Assembly (NCBI GenBank): GCA_020630975.1
Contig: JAHDID010000014.1
Span: 58,579 to 122,578 of the forward strand
Reading direction: 5' to 3'
Length of the DNA stretch: 64,000 bases
DNA from: Verrucomicrobiota bacterium
GTDB lineage: Bacteria > Verrucomicrobiota > Verrucomicrobiia > Verrucomicrobiales > DEV007
Part shown: positions 1 to 10,513 of the stretch, one piece after another
How the letters are laid out: every line of letters starts with the position of its first letter
How positions within the stretch are numbered: position 1 is the stretch's first letter
Notes under the pieces: model-generated
The model's database searches: none
Told to the model about the DNA's origin: nothing
What the model saw: only the letters and a program-made list of their open reading frames with translations
Translations under genes and position numbers: made by a program

Positions 1-90
1 GTCATTTTGGCGGCCACTTCTCAAGCCGCGCTGCAGCACGTCTCCCGCAGCATCCTGGAGGAGTACGGAGCCGACGCACTAGAAGAGTAA
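1..90 (+). CDS. C-terminal end of a truncated CDS (unknown product)
   Basis: Frame 1 is open from the window edge (VILAATSQAALQHVSRSILEEYGADALEE*) and stops at TAA 88-90. Too short to identify. Confidence 0.5.
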   Translation, partial: VILAATSQAALQHVSRSILEEYGADALEE

Positions 91-185
91 AGTGGCCCTC
101 TCGATACCTGAAAACCACTTGCAGGTACGGTAAATCCGAACTTGGGTGTCGATCTGTTTTCCGAGCCGGGCATTTGCCCCATACT

Positions 186-1148
186 ATGAGCAATCAAAAC
201 AATCGAAATCGCCCCGGGCAATCCTCCCGCAACAACAACTCACGCTCTTCGTCTAGAGGTGGAAACGGGGGCCAGCGCGGCAATGCCAAGGCGACTCCAA
301 AGAAACTCAGTCTGGTAGACAAGGTTTTGATCTTCTTCGGCTTCAAAGAAAAGCCGACCACTGGCAACAAGGGTAAGGGCAAAGGTACAGCCAAGAAAAC
401 TCCTACCAAACAGCCAGTCACCACAGAGCGCCTGTTCATCGGCAACCTGAGCTACAAAGTGACCGAGGAAGAATTAGCAGATTTTTTCAAAACCGCAGGA
501 ACGGTGAAGAAAGCCGAGATCGCCACGCACTCCAAGAGCAAGCGACCCAAGGGCTACGGCTTCATCACTATGGGCTCTGTCGCAGAGGCAGAGAAAGCTG
601 CTGCCACTCTCGATGGCAAAGCTCTCGATGGCCGTGAAGTCACCGTGACCGGTGCCAAAAGTGCTAACCGCTCTTCTGGCCCATCATCCAAGAAATCTGC
701 CGCCAATAAGAAACAAGGCGAGCGCCGTGACCGCCCCCAGGGCGACGGCAGGAGAGGTGGCGGCGAGCGCGGCGGCAGAGGTGGTCGCAACGAGCGTAGC
801 GGCGGTGGTAGAGGTGGCCGTGGCGGCCGCGGTAGCAAAGCCGATGCCGAGAGCACCGTCACTCCCATGGAGGTGCCTACTGTCTCGACACCGATGCTGA
901 CGATTTCGAATCTCACTAAAGACTTCGGCGAAGCAGAGCTTGGCGATTTGTTTTACGGCGTAGGCGATTTCGTGAAGAGCGATCTGAAAGAAGGCCTAGC
1001 CATGATCGAGATGAAGTCTGTCGATGATGCCCAGCAAGCCGTCCGCCTGCTGGATGGCAAAGACTTCATGGGGCAGACGCTCAGTGTAAAGGGCGACGAA
1101 GACGTCTCCTCCTGGGCATCGACCAACAGCGAAGAAGAGGAAGGCTAA
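186..1148 (+). CDS. RNA-binding protein with two RRM-like domains flanking an RGG-rich linker
   Basis: RRM motifs RLFIGNLSYKVTEEELADFF and GYGFITM; RGG-rich GGGERGGRGGRNERSGGGRGGRGGRG; second RRM-like PMLTISNLTKDFGEAELGDLF. The track start at 174 is TTG; ATG at 186 is preferred. Confidence 0.88.
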   Translation: MSNQNNRNRPGQSSRNNNSRSSSRGGNGGQRGNAKATPKKLSLVDKVLIFFGFKEKPTTGNKGKGKGTAKKTPTKQPVTTERLFIGNLSYKVTEEELADFFKTAGTVKKAEIATHSKSKRPKGYGFITMGSVAEAEKAAATLDGKALDGREVTVTGAKSANRSSGPSSKKSAANKKQGERRDRPQGDGRRGGGERGGRGGRNERSGGGRGGRGGRGSKADAESTVTPMEVPTVSTPMLTISNLTKDFGEAELGDLFYGVGDFVKSDLKEGLAMIEMKSVDDAQQAVRLLDGKDFMGQTLSVKGDEDVSSWASTNSEEEEG

Positions 1149-1299
1149 GCCGCACCTCCTCCCCCCTTCTTTACCAGCTTTGATTGGGATTTTAGCATCC
1201 CAAAAGTGAACAAAGTCTTTTCTCACCGAGGAAAGTCCTAGGAATTGCCGCGTGTTAGCGTTAGGTAATGGCGCTCAGCGGCGTAGAGCGATTTGCATC

Positions 1300-3624
1300 A
1301 TGGGGCCCAAAAAAAAATCCGGAATCAATCTCACCTTCACTCCGAAACCACAGACATCGGAGGGAACCACCACCACCACTCCCACAGCCCCCTCCCCAGC
1401 TACAGATCCTGCGGAGATCCAGATGATCCTGGACGCGCGGCATAGGAATCCCTTTGCCTTCCTCGGTCTACAGCACTCGGGCACTGGCTCTGGCATGGTG
1501 GTGCGCACCTTTCAGCCGGCGGCAGAGAGCATCACTGCTATCGTGCAGGGCCGAGATTTCCCCATGCGGCGCACGCATCAGGCTGGATTCTTCGAAGCCG
1601 AACTACCCGAGCTCGATCACCGGGCAGACTACATCTTTCGAGTCACCGACTATGAGGGCCATATCTCTACCCAGCGCGATGTCTACCAGTTTCCCACCCT
1701 GCTAGGCGATCAGGATCTTTATTTCTTTGGCGAAGGCACTCACAGAGGCCTGTGGAAAGTGCTCGGAGCACACCTGATCAAGGCCGCTCCCAGTGTGCAG
1801 ACCGCTCCAGGCGGCGACTTCAGCGAGACCGATCCTGTCAATGGAGTGCGCTTCACCGTATGGGCGCCCAATGCCTGGCGAGTCAGCGTGATCGGCGATT
1901 TCAACAATTGGGACGGCCGCGTACACCCGATGCGCAATCGTGATGGCGTGTGGGAGATCTTCGTTCCCAATATACTCCAGGGAGCTCACTATAAATTTGA
2001 GATCATCGGTCGCGATGGCGATCTATTGACCAAGAGCGATCCCTTTGCCTTTTACTCGCAGCATGGCATCGATACTGCCAGCATGGTGTACGATCTCGAT
2101 CGCTACCAGTGGTCGGACCAGGAGTGGATGGACAAGCGCGCCAGCCACGACCTATATCACTCGCCGATGAGCTGCTACGAGGTGCACCTCGGCTCCTGGA
2201 AGCGCAAGACCGAGGAGGACAATCGCATGCTCAGCTACATCGAGTATGCCACAGAGTTGGTCGACTATGTGGTGGAGATGGGCTTCACCCATATCGAGCT
2301 CATGCCAGTGTCGGAGTTTCCATTCGACGGCTCGTGGGGGTACCAGGTGTGCGGCTACTACGCGCCGACCAGCCGTTTTGGCTCGCCAGATGAGTTTCGC
2401 CACTTTGTCGATACCTGCCACCAGCGCGGTATCGGAGTGATCATGGACTGGGTGCCAGCTCACTTCCCGAAGGATGACCATGGTCTAGCCAAATTCGATG
2501 GCACCGCTCTCTACGAGCACGAAGATCCGCGCATGGGCGAGCACATGGACTGGGGGACTCTCATCTTCAACTACGGTCGAAATGAGGTGCGCAATTTCCT
2601 CGTCGCCAATGCTCTCTACTGGCTCAAGGAGTATCACATCGATGGTATCCGCGTGGATGCGGTGGCCTCCATGCTCTATCTCGACTACTCGCGCGAGGAC
2701 GGCGAGTGGCTACCCAATGAGCATGGTGGTAGGGAAAACCTAGCCGCTATCGAATTCCTCAAGCAGATGAATATGGCCTGCTACGAGGAGTGCCCCGGCA
2801 TCACCACCATCGCCGAGGAGTCGACCGCCTTTCAGGGAGTCTCTCGCCCCATCGACCAGGGTGGATTGGGATTCGGCTTCAAGTGGAACATGGGCTGGAT
2901 GAACGACTCGCTCGACTATATGAGCAAGCCGCCCATCTACCGCAAGCATCACCACGGCGAGGCGACCTTCTCGATGATCTATGCCTACACCGAAAACTAC
3001 ATCCTCGTGCTGAGCCACGATGAGGTGGTGCACGGCAAAGGCTCGATGGTCAATAAGATGCCCGGCGACAAGTGGCAACAACTCGCCAATCTGCGCATGT
3101 TTTACGGCTGGATGTTTGCCCACCCCGGTAAGAAGCTACTCTTCCAGGGCGATGAGTTTGCCCAGACCGCCGAGTGGGATCACGACCAGAGTATCGACTG
3201 GCACTTTCTCGACTACCCCGAGCATGCCGGCATCAAAAAAGCTGTGCAGGACCTCAATCGCCTCTACATATCCGAGCCAGCGCTCTACGAGATCGATCAC
3301 GAGCCCGGTGGATTCGAGTGGATCCTCCATGACGATGCCGAGAATAGTGTCTTCGCCTTTGTCCGCTATGGTCGCAACAGCGAGCGCATCGTAGTGCTCA
3401 TCAATGCCACCCCAGTGGTTCGCGCCAACTACCGAGTCGGCGTACCGATGCCCGGTTTCTACGAAGAGATTTTCAACTCCGACTCCGAACTATACGGCGG
3501 TGCCAATACCGGCAATCAAGGCGGTATACCGAGTGAAGCCTACGGCTCCCACGGCAGAGATCATTCTATCGTGATCAAGCTGCCACCACTAGCCACCGTA
3601 TTTTTCAAAATGCGCGAGGTCTAA
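1300..3624 (+). CDS. glgB: 1,4-alpha-glucan branching enzyme
   Basis: GH13 branching enzyme motifs: DWVPAHFPKDDHGLAKFDGTALYEHEDPRMGEH, DGIRVDAVASMLYLDYSR, LSHDEVVHGKGSM, KLLFQGDEFAQ. Track start 1252 is GTG; ATG at 1300 is more likely. Confidence 0.96.
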   Translation: MGPKKKSGINLTFTPKPQTSEGTTTTTPTAPSPATDPAEIQMILDARHRNPFAFLGLQHSGTGSGMVVRTFQPAAESITAIVQGRDFPMRRTHQAGFFEAELPELDHRADYIFRVTDYEGHISTQRDVYQFPTLLGDQDLYFFGEGTHRGLWKVLGAHLIKAAPSVQTAPGGDFSETDPVNGVRFTVWAPNAWRVSVIGDFNNWDGRVHPMRNRDGVWEIFVPNILQGAHYKFEIIGRDGDLLTKSDPFAFYSQHGIDTASMVYDLDRYQWSDQEWMDKRASHDLYHSPMSCYEVHLGSWKRKTEEDNRMLSYIEYATELVDYVVEMGFTHIELMPVSEFPFDGSWGYQVCGYYAPTSRFGSPDEFRHFVDTCHQRGIGVIMDWVPAHFPKDDHGLAKFDGTALYEHEDPRMGEHMDWGTLIFNYGRNEVRNFLVANALYWLKEYHIDGIRVDAVASMLYLDYSREDGEWLPNEHGGRENLAAIEFLKQMNMACYEECPGITTIAEESTAFQGVSRPIDQGGLGFGFKWNMGWMNDSLDYMSKPPIYRKHHHGEATFSMIYAYTENYILVLSHDEVVHGKGSMVNKMPGDKWQQLANLRMFYGWMFAHPGKKLLFQGDEFAQTAEWDHDQSIDWHFLDYPEHAGIKKAVQDLNRLYISEPALYEIDHEPGGFEWILHDDAENSVFAFVRYGRNSERIVVLINATPVVRANYRVGVPMPGFYEEIFNSDSELYGGANTGNQGGIPSEAYGSHGRDHSIVIKLPPLATVFFKMREV

Positions 3625-3630
3625 ACACCA

Positions 3631-3669
3631 AATTCAATAGGGTACAGTTTTGACTGAATAGGGTACAAC
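3631..3669 (+). repeat. 39-bp two-box interspersed repeat, copy 1
   Basis: AATTCAATAGGGTACAGTTTTGACTGAATAGGGTACAAC. Two AATAGGGTACA boxes 21 bp apart, 6 nt after the glgB stop; a third GGGTACAAC follows at 3672. Confidence 0.85.
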
Positions 3670-3688
3670 GCGGGTACAACGCTACACA

Positions 3689-3786
3689 GTGCCGGTAGGC
3701 ACGACAGATAATAGCCGGTGGTGAAGCATAGCGGAACCACCGGACCAAGCGCCAAATAAAGCTAGCCCCGGCAGGGGCGACAGACG
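3689..3786. repeat. REP/BIME-like element with three hairpins
   Basis: Hairpins GTGCCggtaGGCAC (3689-3702), CCGGTGGT...ACCACCGG (3715-3743) and GCCCCggcaGGGGC (3765-3778). The two short hairpins are each followed by GACAGA. Confidence 0.7.
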
Positions 3787-3823
3787 CAGGCAAAGAAGAC
3801 AGGCTTCAGTCATGCGGCTGTTG

Positions 3824-6805
3824 TTACTTTGTGCGACCTTGAGCATACTCCTGCCGCTCAGCCAGCGCCGCTCGCATCTCCTCTAGCCGCTGCTGCACAT
3901 GCTCTTTACCTGCTAGGTTATTTTTCTCAGTCGGATCATTGGTCAGATTGTAGAGTTCCTCACCATCGGGCCATTTGGCATAGCGCCAGCGTTGATTGCG
4001 GATGGCGTAGCCTAGGTTTTTGGGGCCGCGAGTGACGACGCTGTAGGCGTATTTCTTTTTGCCCATCCGCTCGGGGTGATCGAGTAGCGGTCGCAAAGAG
4101 GCTCCCTGCAGATGCTCGGGCGGTGTGAGACCTGCTAGCTGGGCAAAGGTGGGATAGATATCGACCAGCTCGACCATCGCCTGCGAGCGGGTGCCACCCT
4201 GAGTGAGTCCCGGAGCGCGTACGATGAAGGGGACCCGCGCTCCGATATCGAAAAGGGTGACCTTTCCCCAGATGAAGTGATCGCCTAGGTGGTAGCCGTG
4301 GTCAGAGGTAAATACGATGATGGTATCCTCCCAATGGCCGGAGTCTTTGAGTGCATCGAGCACGATGGCTAGCTGCGCGTCGATGAAGGAGACGCAGGCA
4401 TGGTAAGCCTGCATGTACTCGCGGCGTAGCTCATCATTCTCTTTAGCGAATTCAAAGCCAAACGCTTCATAGCGCTTCGAGATGGCACCCATGGGTAAGC
4501 TGTCCCAGAGATTGGCGCGGTCGGGAGTGTACTCGATTTTGTCGAGCGGGTAGAGATCGAAATACTTGTCAGGTGCGAGGAATGGGACGTGTGGCTTCTG
4601 GATGCCGCAGGCGATGAAGAAAGGCTGGTCGCCATAGGCTTTTTCCTCTAGCCAGGTCGCCACTTGGCGGGCGTTTTTGCCGTCTTTGTGCTGGGCATCG
4701 GTCAGACCACTGCGGCCATAGCCAGGCGGGGTCTGGGCATCGAGTTTGGACTTGGCGGCTTTTTCTGCTTCTTTCCAGGCTTTGCGGTTTTCGCGTTTGT
4801 CGATAGGGCCGTGCTCCGCCTCGAATGCCTTGCGAGCAGCTGTGACTACGGGTAGCTCATCATTGAGGTAGCGGATATTTTCGTGCCAAGCGATGTCGCC
4901 GTGATCGGCTTTGGTATTGTGGAAAACTTTGCCGACACTGGCGGTCCAGTAGCCGCTATCTTTAAAGAATTGGGGCATCGTGACTGTCCCAGGGCGAGTC
5001 TCGCGGATATCATCATTATTGTTGAGTACACGAGTCGACTCGGGGTAGAGACCATTGAGGAATGAGGCTCGCGATGGACCACACACAGGGTACTGGCAGT
5101 AGGCATTGGGGAAAGTCATACCCTCGCTGGCTAGTCGAGCTAGAGTGGGGGTATGGATCGGGCTGTATCCATTGGGTGAGGTGTGAGTATTCAGATCGTC
5201 GCAGACGATGAATAGAATGTTCTTGCCGTTGCCTTTCTTTTTCGCGCTGGGCTGTGGCTGAGTTTTGTCTTTGCTCGCTGCAGGGACATAGCCGGGCTTG
5301 GATTTGGCATTACCTTTATCTTTTTCCCAGCGGTAGGTCTCGCCTTCTAGGACCAGGTCTTTGTTGGTGTTCCATTTGGTTTCGGGTGCTGCGAAAGTTG
5401 GGGGGGCTTTGGCAGCCATCTCTGCCTTTCGCTCGCTGTGCTCGGGTGCAGCCGCTAGATTGTGCCACTCGTTGGGGTCAGCCTGCAGATCGTAGAGCTC
5501 TTCACCGTTTTTGTAATGAATGTAGCGCCAATCCCGATTGATGATGGCGTACTCCTCTGGCTCCATATGTGGGAGAAAGATGTCCCGGTCCTCGGCCTTT
5601 TCCGGTTCGCGGAGAGTGGTGGCGAGCGATGTGCCTTCTAGCGATTGTGCGGGCGCAGGCAGATCACACATCTCGACTAGCGTGGGGTACATGTCGATCA
5701 GGCTCACGGTCACATCAGTTTTCACGCCTTGTGCCACGCCCGGTCCTGCCCAGATGAAGGGCACATTCGAGGTGCGCTCCCACAGGGTGTGTTTGCCCCA
5801 GTCGCCTTTCTCTCCGTGATGATAGCCGTGGTCGCTCCACAGCACGACAATGGTGTTATCGGCATGAGGACTGGCATCGAGAGCATCGAGCACGCGGCCC
5901 ATCATGGCATCGGCATAGCTGATGCAGGCGAGGTAGCCGTGGATGGCATCATCGACCGCATCGAGCCCCTCCAGCTTCTGGTGGATGCGCGAGCGAGCGG
6001 TCTTCATCTTTTTGATGTGCTCGGGCAGATCATCGAGATCGTCGCTTTTGTAGGGAGGTAGCTCGATCTGCTCGACATCGTAGAGGTCGAAATATTTCTG
6101 CGGGCAGTAGTTGGGGAAGTGTGGGGCATAGATGCCGCAGGCGAGAAAAAAAGGCTTATCCTGAGGCTGCTTCAGCTGCTCGACTGCCCAATTGATCCGC
6201 TGGGTATCAGCCATCCCTTCCTCTTTATCATCGGGGATCGCGCCCCATTCCATGAACAGGCCACCGGTCACTTTGGCATCGGCCTGCTGATTGTAGATCG
6301 AGGCGGGAAATGGATCGGGGAATGGCGTCTCCTCGCTCCACGAGTTGAGTGGCCAGCCGCTGGTACGCTGGGAGAGATTGCGCAGGTAAAACTCCGTCCA
6401 GCCTCTCTGATCGATAGCTCCAGTCGGGTGGTGATAGAGTTTGCCCGTGCCCAGAGTGGTGTAGCCTGCTTTGGCAAAGGAGGTCTGCATCGACTCGATC
6501 TCTGGGCGATTCACATAGTAGTGAGCCGTGCGATAGCAGCCAGTGGTCGAGGCATATTGACCAGAAAAGATAGCAGCTCGCGATGGTGCGCAGAAGACCC
6601 CTGCCGTATGGGCATTGGAAAAATTCACCCCACGAGCGGCGAGTTTATCGAAGTTGGGGGTGATCGCGCGCGGCGTGGTGCCCAGGCAGCCGATCCAGTC
6701 ATTCATATCGTCGACGGCTAGAAAGAGCACATTGGGCCTGTCTTCAGCAGCACTTAGCGATAGGAATAAAAGTGCCGACAGAGCAGCAGCAAACAATGGT
6801 TTCAT
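3824..6805 (-). CDS. Secreted double-domain sulfatase (two sulfatase modules in one polypeptide)
   Basis: Signal peptide; [15 protein letters not shown] with [11 protein letters not shown] in the N-terminal half; [13 protein letters not shown] with [11 protein letters not shown] in the C-terminal half. Both carry the formylglycine C-x-P-S-R motif. Confidence 0.93.
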   Translation of the reverse strand: MKPLFAAALSALLFLSLSAAEDRPNVLFLAVDDMNDWIGCLGTTPRAITPNFDKLAARGVNFSNAHTAGVFCAPSRAAIFSGQYASTTGCYRTAHYYVNRPEIESMQTSFAKAGYTTLGTGKLYHHPTGAIDQRGWTEFYLRNLSQRTSGWPLNSWSEETPFPDPFPASIYNQQADAKVTGGLFMEWGAIPDDKEEGMADTQRINWAVEQLKQPQDKPFFLACGIYAPHFPNYCPQKYFDLYDVEQIELPPYKSDDLDDLPEHIKKMKTARSRIHQKLEGLDAVDDAIHGYLACISYADAMMGRVLDALDASPHADNTIVVLWSDHGYHHGEKGDWGKHTLWERTSNVPFIWAGPGVAQGVKTDVTVSLIDMYPTLVEMCDLPAPAQSLEGTSLATTLREPEKAEDRDIFLPHMEPEEYAIINRDWRYIHYKNGEELYDLQADPNEWHNLAAAPEHSERKAEMAAKAPPTFAAPETKWNTNKDLVLEGETYRWEKDKGNAKSKPGYVPAASKDKTQPQPSAKKKGNGKNILFIVCDDLNTHTSPNGYSPIHTPTLARLASEGMTFPNAYCQYPVCGPSRASFLNGLYPESTRVLNNNDDIRETRPGTVTMPQFFKDSGYWTASVGKVFHNTKADHGDIAWHENIRYLNDELPVVTAARKAFEAEHGPIDKRENRKAWKEAEKAAKSKLDAQTPPGYGRSGLTDAQHKDGKNARQVATWLEEKAYGDQPFFIACGIQKPHVPFLAPDKYFDLYPLDKIEYTPDRANLWDSLPMGAISKRYEAFGFEFAKENDELRREYMQAYHACVSFIDAQLAIVLDALKDSGHWEDTIIVFTSDHGYHLGDHFIWGKVTLFDIGARVPFIVRAPGLTQGGTRSQAMVELVDIYPTFAQLAGLTPPEHLQGASLRPLLDHPERMGKKKYAYSVVTRGPKNLGYAIRNQRWRYAKWPDGEELYNLTNDPTEKNNLAGKEHVQQRLEEMRAALAERQEYAQGRTK

Positions 6806-6872
6806 CAGGCATTATCGCCGAGATTGGAGGGTTTAGGACTGCAGGGTTGTGACGTGATCACGATGCCCACAC

Positions 6873-9440
6873 TCAATATCGAATCGAGTTCTCTCGTAGC
6901 CATGCTCTAGCAGAGTCTGCGACTTGATCAGCGCTGCGGCCATTGAGTAAGATCTGGATATAGGCGAGATCGGCATCCTTTTCATCAGTTAGTTCTTTGG
7001 GGCGCTCTGGGTGAGGGAGGTAGCTGGAGTAGGTGTAGTAGCCATCTTCACCCACATCCACACCGGGTAATTTTTTGAAGGCTTTCACTGCCGTGTCGTA
7101 CTTATCCCGCTCGAAATTGTAGACCTTGATCCCTGGGGCATCCTTGCGACAGGCATTGAGCATTTTGATGACTAGCTCAGGTTCGTTTTGCATGAAATAG
7201 GAAACCAATAAGAACGAACTGAAGTAGAGAGAACTCTGGCGAAAGTTGTCCCCATCGATGTAGTCAAACCACTGCGATCGAGTCATGGTGAGCAGCTGCT
7301 CAAATGAATGCACCCCGGGTACAGTTTTTCCGGCTTCGATCCAGCCACGTCTCCAGCGTTCGCGATTTTTGGCATCGGTCACGATGGCACCGACCATAGC
7401 CGAGTGGCGAAACTCATGGGTATAGCGAGGCATGTGGTCGACATACTCGGCAGAGCCTTCGATGAAAAAGATCGGCAATCTGCGTAGGATGTCATGCATC
7501 ATCATGTGAGTGATCTCGTGCACCAGAGTGTCCTTGCTGAATTCGATCGTCATGATCTTTTGGCCCATGGTGTCGAGCTCGTCCGACTCTCTGACACTGC
7601 CGCGCTCGACGGGCATCATAAATGCCTTTTTGCTACGCATGTAGACTCCGCTACTCATAGGTGGGCCGCCGGCTAGCTTGTAGCCCTGCTCAGTATCATA
7701 GAGATGGGCTCGGTAGTAGCCATCCACAGGAGAGGCCTGTATACCAAATGGCGACTTGGCCAGCAACTCACGCGTCGCCTCGAATAGCCTAGCCAATCCC
7801 TCCATCTGTAGCTCGGTGATGGGGTGGCGCCCATGCAGGGTGAAGTGAAAGTTCTTGGTGGTGTAGATATACTTTCCCTCAGAGGATTCATCTTTTTGGA
7901 ACCGAGCTTGGGAGATGCCTTTGCGGGGAAAACTGAGCGACGATGGCCACATATTTTTGGTGGTCACGGTCGACTCCCCGACACTGGCTAATATGCTCTC
8001 GTAGTCGATCGCCTTTTTCACATTGGCCAACACATAAGCTTGATCGCGGATCGAGAACGCTTGGATGGGGATCTGAAATTCGCGCCCATTGTCGGACTGC
8101 AGGGTGATCTTGCCATCAGTGTGAAAGCCTCTCAATTCAGCCGATAGAGATTTCCCTGCCTGATTGGTCCACATCCGTGGCCGGCGGATCGTAGCGGCAC
8201 TCAGGGATTGCCATCGCTCCTTCTCATACTCTTGGTAGGCACGGCTCAGCTCACTCCATTCGGGTGCCTTGCCGCTGGGTAGTGCCACTTGATTGATCGC
8301 AGCTTCGTCGGCCCCTCCTTTAGCCGTGGTCATGATCTTGTTTGCCCAGACTTTGCCCTCGGGCTGCAGTAGGCGGTAGTACCCTGTCGCAAAGAAGCTG
8401 GCTTTGCGTAGCTGGCGACGGTAGGTGGGCTCGCTGACTCCTTTGCGGTCTTTCTCGCTGGAGTCCATCCACTGGTCGTAGTCGATGGAGGGCACTGCGG
8501 CTAACCACTTCTGAGCCGCTTCACGATTAAATTCCTCTCGCCACTCAGCGAATGCCGCAGCCGGGAAGACTGCTCTACCGCGCTGCGGGATGCGACTGAC
8601 CAATCGGCGAAAACCATAGTAGAGCCACATCGGTAGATCATCGCAGCCAGACTCTCGGGCGAGTAGCTCGAAAAGCTCCATGCGGAAGTAGCGATTGGCC
8701 GCTGCTGTGTCGAATGAGATTTCGCCATCCTGGGTGGTGATACCGAGCATACCATCGACACAAGTCACCGAGGAGAGCTTGTTTGATCTGCCTGGGGAGG
8801 AGAGTTTGGTAGCTTCTTTTAGCGTCTCGACATCGTCGAAAAAATGGATGTTCCAGTGTGTCGCATCACCATCGCTGGATCGTTTGAGTAATTCGGGCGA
8901 GACTAGCTCGATTGATAGCAGGGTACTCTCAGCGAGCAGTGCGAGATCCTTTCGGACCTGGGCGGGGAAGTCTCGCTGGGCGTGGTAGCGGAAGTGTCCA
9001 CTGGTCCAGACATGGGGCCAGTCTCCATCTGCCGTGCCTGCTTGGATCTCTGCATCCTGTGGATCGACGTAGAGGATCTCTGGCCAAGTCGATCCGGTGG
9101 TGGCGAGTTTTGGGGTCAGGATATGCTCTGCCATCTGGCTCTCCAGAGCGCTTTTGATGTGCAGTAGATCTGCTTCGACAAAGGCATTTACTGGTACATT
9201 TACCGTCTTACCAGCAGCATTGGCTAGCGTGACCTTGCCATTGGCGAATTGGCTCAGTTTTGCCTCCATCTTAGTGCCGGTAGTCGAGGTCCACTGCCGG
9301 AGGCCGGCCTCTTGTCCTTCGAGATGGGACAGGAGAAAAATGACGACGAAGTAACAAGAGCAGAAGCGGGTCCAGAGGTGGGGAGGACAGAGATTCATGT
9401 GGAGGAGATGATCTGAATGAATCGTGAAAGTGTCAATCAA
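6873..9440 (-). CDS. Secreted protein with two SHD1-like domains and a putative zinc metallopeptidase region (HEITH)
   Basis: SHD1-like RQWTSTTGTKMEAKLSQFANGKVTLANAAGKTVNVPVNAF and RMWTNQAGKSLSAELRGFHTDGKITLQSDNGREFQIPIQAF; HExxH in LVHEITHMMMHD. The start could be downstream (9398). Confidence 0.75.
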   Translation of the reverse strand: MIDTFTIHSDHLLHMNLCPPHLWTRFCSCYFVVIFLLSHLEGQEAGLRQWTSTTGTKMEAKLSQFANGKVTLANAAGKTVNVPVNAFVEADLLHIKSALESQMAEHILTPKLATTGSTWPEILYVDPQDAEIQAGTADGDWPHVWTSGHFRYHAQRDFPAQVRKDLALLAESTLLSIELVSPELLKRSSDGDATHWNIHFFDDVETLKEATKLSSPGRSNKLSSVTCVDGMLGITTQDGEISFDTAAANRYFRMELFELLARESGCDDLPMWLYYGFRRLVSRIPQRGRAVFPAAAFAEWREEFNREAAQKWLAAVPSIDYDQWMDSSEKDRKGVSEPTYRRQLRKASFFATGYYRLLQPEGKVWANKIMTTAKGGADEAAINQVALPSGKAPEWSELSRAYQEYEKERWQSLSAATIRRPRMWTNQAGKSLSAELRGFHTDGKITLQSDNGREFQIPIQAFSIRDQAYVLANVKKAIDYESILASVGESTVTTKNMWPSSLSFPRKGISQARFQKDESSEGKYIYTTKNFHFTLHGRHPITELQMEGLARLFEATRELLAKSPFGIQASPVDGYYRAHLYDTEQGYKLAGGPPMSSGVYMRSKKAFMMPVERGSVRESDELDTMGQKIMTIEFSKDTLVHEITHMMMHDILRRLPIFFIEGSAEYVDHMPRYTHEFRHSAMVGAIVTDAKNRERWRRGWIEAGKTVPGVHSFEQLLTMTRSQWFDYIDGDNFRQSSLYFSSFLLVSYFMQNEPELVIKMLNACRKDAPGIKVYNFERDKYDTAVKAFKKLPGVDVGEDGYYTYSSYLPHPERPKELTDEKDADLAYIQILLNGRSADQVADSARAWLRENSIRY

Positions 9441-9573
9441 TGTATGAAAGAGTCGATTAACAAATGCTTATTACTTCCGACTCTTAATCACGGTAAGCCA
9501 ATTTGAAACAAAATTGCAGAAATGCGATAATTGTAATTTACATAAAAATCATATCGAGTATAATTTAACGATC

Positions 9574-10377
9574 ATGTTCCGCTCACTCTCCCTTATTCTA
9601 ACCCTCATTGCCATTCACTCGGTGAATGCGCAATCTTTAGACGCAAGCCGCATTGCGTCTATCATCGCTGCGGACGCTGGTCCTGGTGTAGATGCGAGTC
9701 GGTACGATGAGTACGCGCAGGGGCTCACCGTGACTCTCGAGCGACTGTCCCCAGTACAACTATATCGTGTCTTAGGCACCGATGTGGACTCTGATGATCC
9801 TATCCCAGTCAGTCTGCCTGGTGATGATCCCAACTCGCCAGCTAATAGGGATAAGCTACGACGCAAAGGCCAGTGGCTGGTCGATAGCGCTAAAGAAGTA
9901 GCAGAAGAATGGCGGGAGATCGAAGAGACGGCCAAGCGCCGAGCTGAGCGCCGCAAGCAATGGCTGGAAAAGCTCGATCGCGACTATGACGATGATAATT
10001 TTCCAAACTGGGTATGGCCATCTGCTTCCAAGGTAGCCAGCGTATTGAGGACCAGTGAGGCGGCCTATCGTGAGGCTATTGATACTATCCAGGAGCTGGA
10101 TATGAATCCTGACGACAAGTGGATCAAGGATGTGTTTAGCGAGGCCGAAGCTCGAAATAATCTAGAGCGTGCGCATGAAGACCAGATCGCCGAGAACAAA
10201 AAACTACTGAATGAACTCCGCTACGAATTTCGCAAAAATCCGACCTCCAGCAAAACCCGTCAGCTATGGCAGGCGCGATTCGACGCTCAGGAGGCTAGGA
10301 TCAAAGCGGCAATGATACTGTCTGAGAAAGAGATGGAGATCGTAAAAATGGTCGCCGAGAAGGCACTGGAGAAGTAA
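9574..10377 (+). CDS. Secreted hypothetical protein, charged and helical
   Basis: Signal peptide MFRSLSLILTLIAIHSVNAQ from ATG 9574; Glu/Lys/Arg-rich helical body. Confidence 0.7.
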   Translation: MFRSLSLILTLIAIHSVNAQSLDASRIASIIAADAGPGVDASRYDEYAQGLTVTLERLSPVQLYRVLGTDVDSDDPIPVSLPGDDPNSPANRDKLRRKGQWLVDSAKEVAEEWREIEETAKRRAERRKQWLEKLDRDYDDDNFPNWVWPSASKVASVLRTSEAAYREAIDTIQELDMNPDDKWIKDVFSEAEARNNLERAHEDQIAENKKLLNELRYEFRKNPTSSKTRQLWQARFDAQEARIKAAMILSEKEMEIVKMVAEKALEK

Positions 10378-10433
10378 ACGTTCTTCTTCTGTACGTAGCT
10401 AGATCGCAGAAGCGAGAGGCGCTACCAGACTCT

Positions 10434-10480
10434 AAAACAAATCAGGCCAGCGAGGCTAGAATCTAGCCTGCTGACCTGAT
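10434..10480 (-). terminator. Inverted-repeat terminator for the DUF1501 gene
   Basis: ATCAGGCCAGCGAGGCTAGA-A-TCTAGCCTGCTGACCTGAT, imperfect stem, with a T-rich run on the minus strand (TTGTTTTAGA). Confidence 0.65.
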
Positions 10481-10513
10481 GTGAAAGAATCGTTTAGTCG
10501 ATCTAATTTTTCT

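Noticed and set aside
3605-3793. 62-aa minus-strand ORF across the intergenic region
   Set aside because: It is a read-through of the 39-bp repeat and the triple-hairpin element, not a protein.
6119-6721. 200-aa plus-strand ORF opposite the sulfatase gene
   Set aside because: Antisense of conserved sulfatase motifs; no start signal or domain.
9559-9564. TATAAT upstream of the 9574 ORF as a promoter
   Set aside because: No -35 box at suitable spacing, and it lies only 9 nt from the ATG in an AT-rich stretch.
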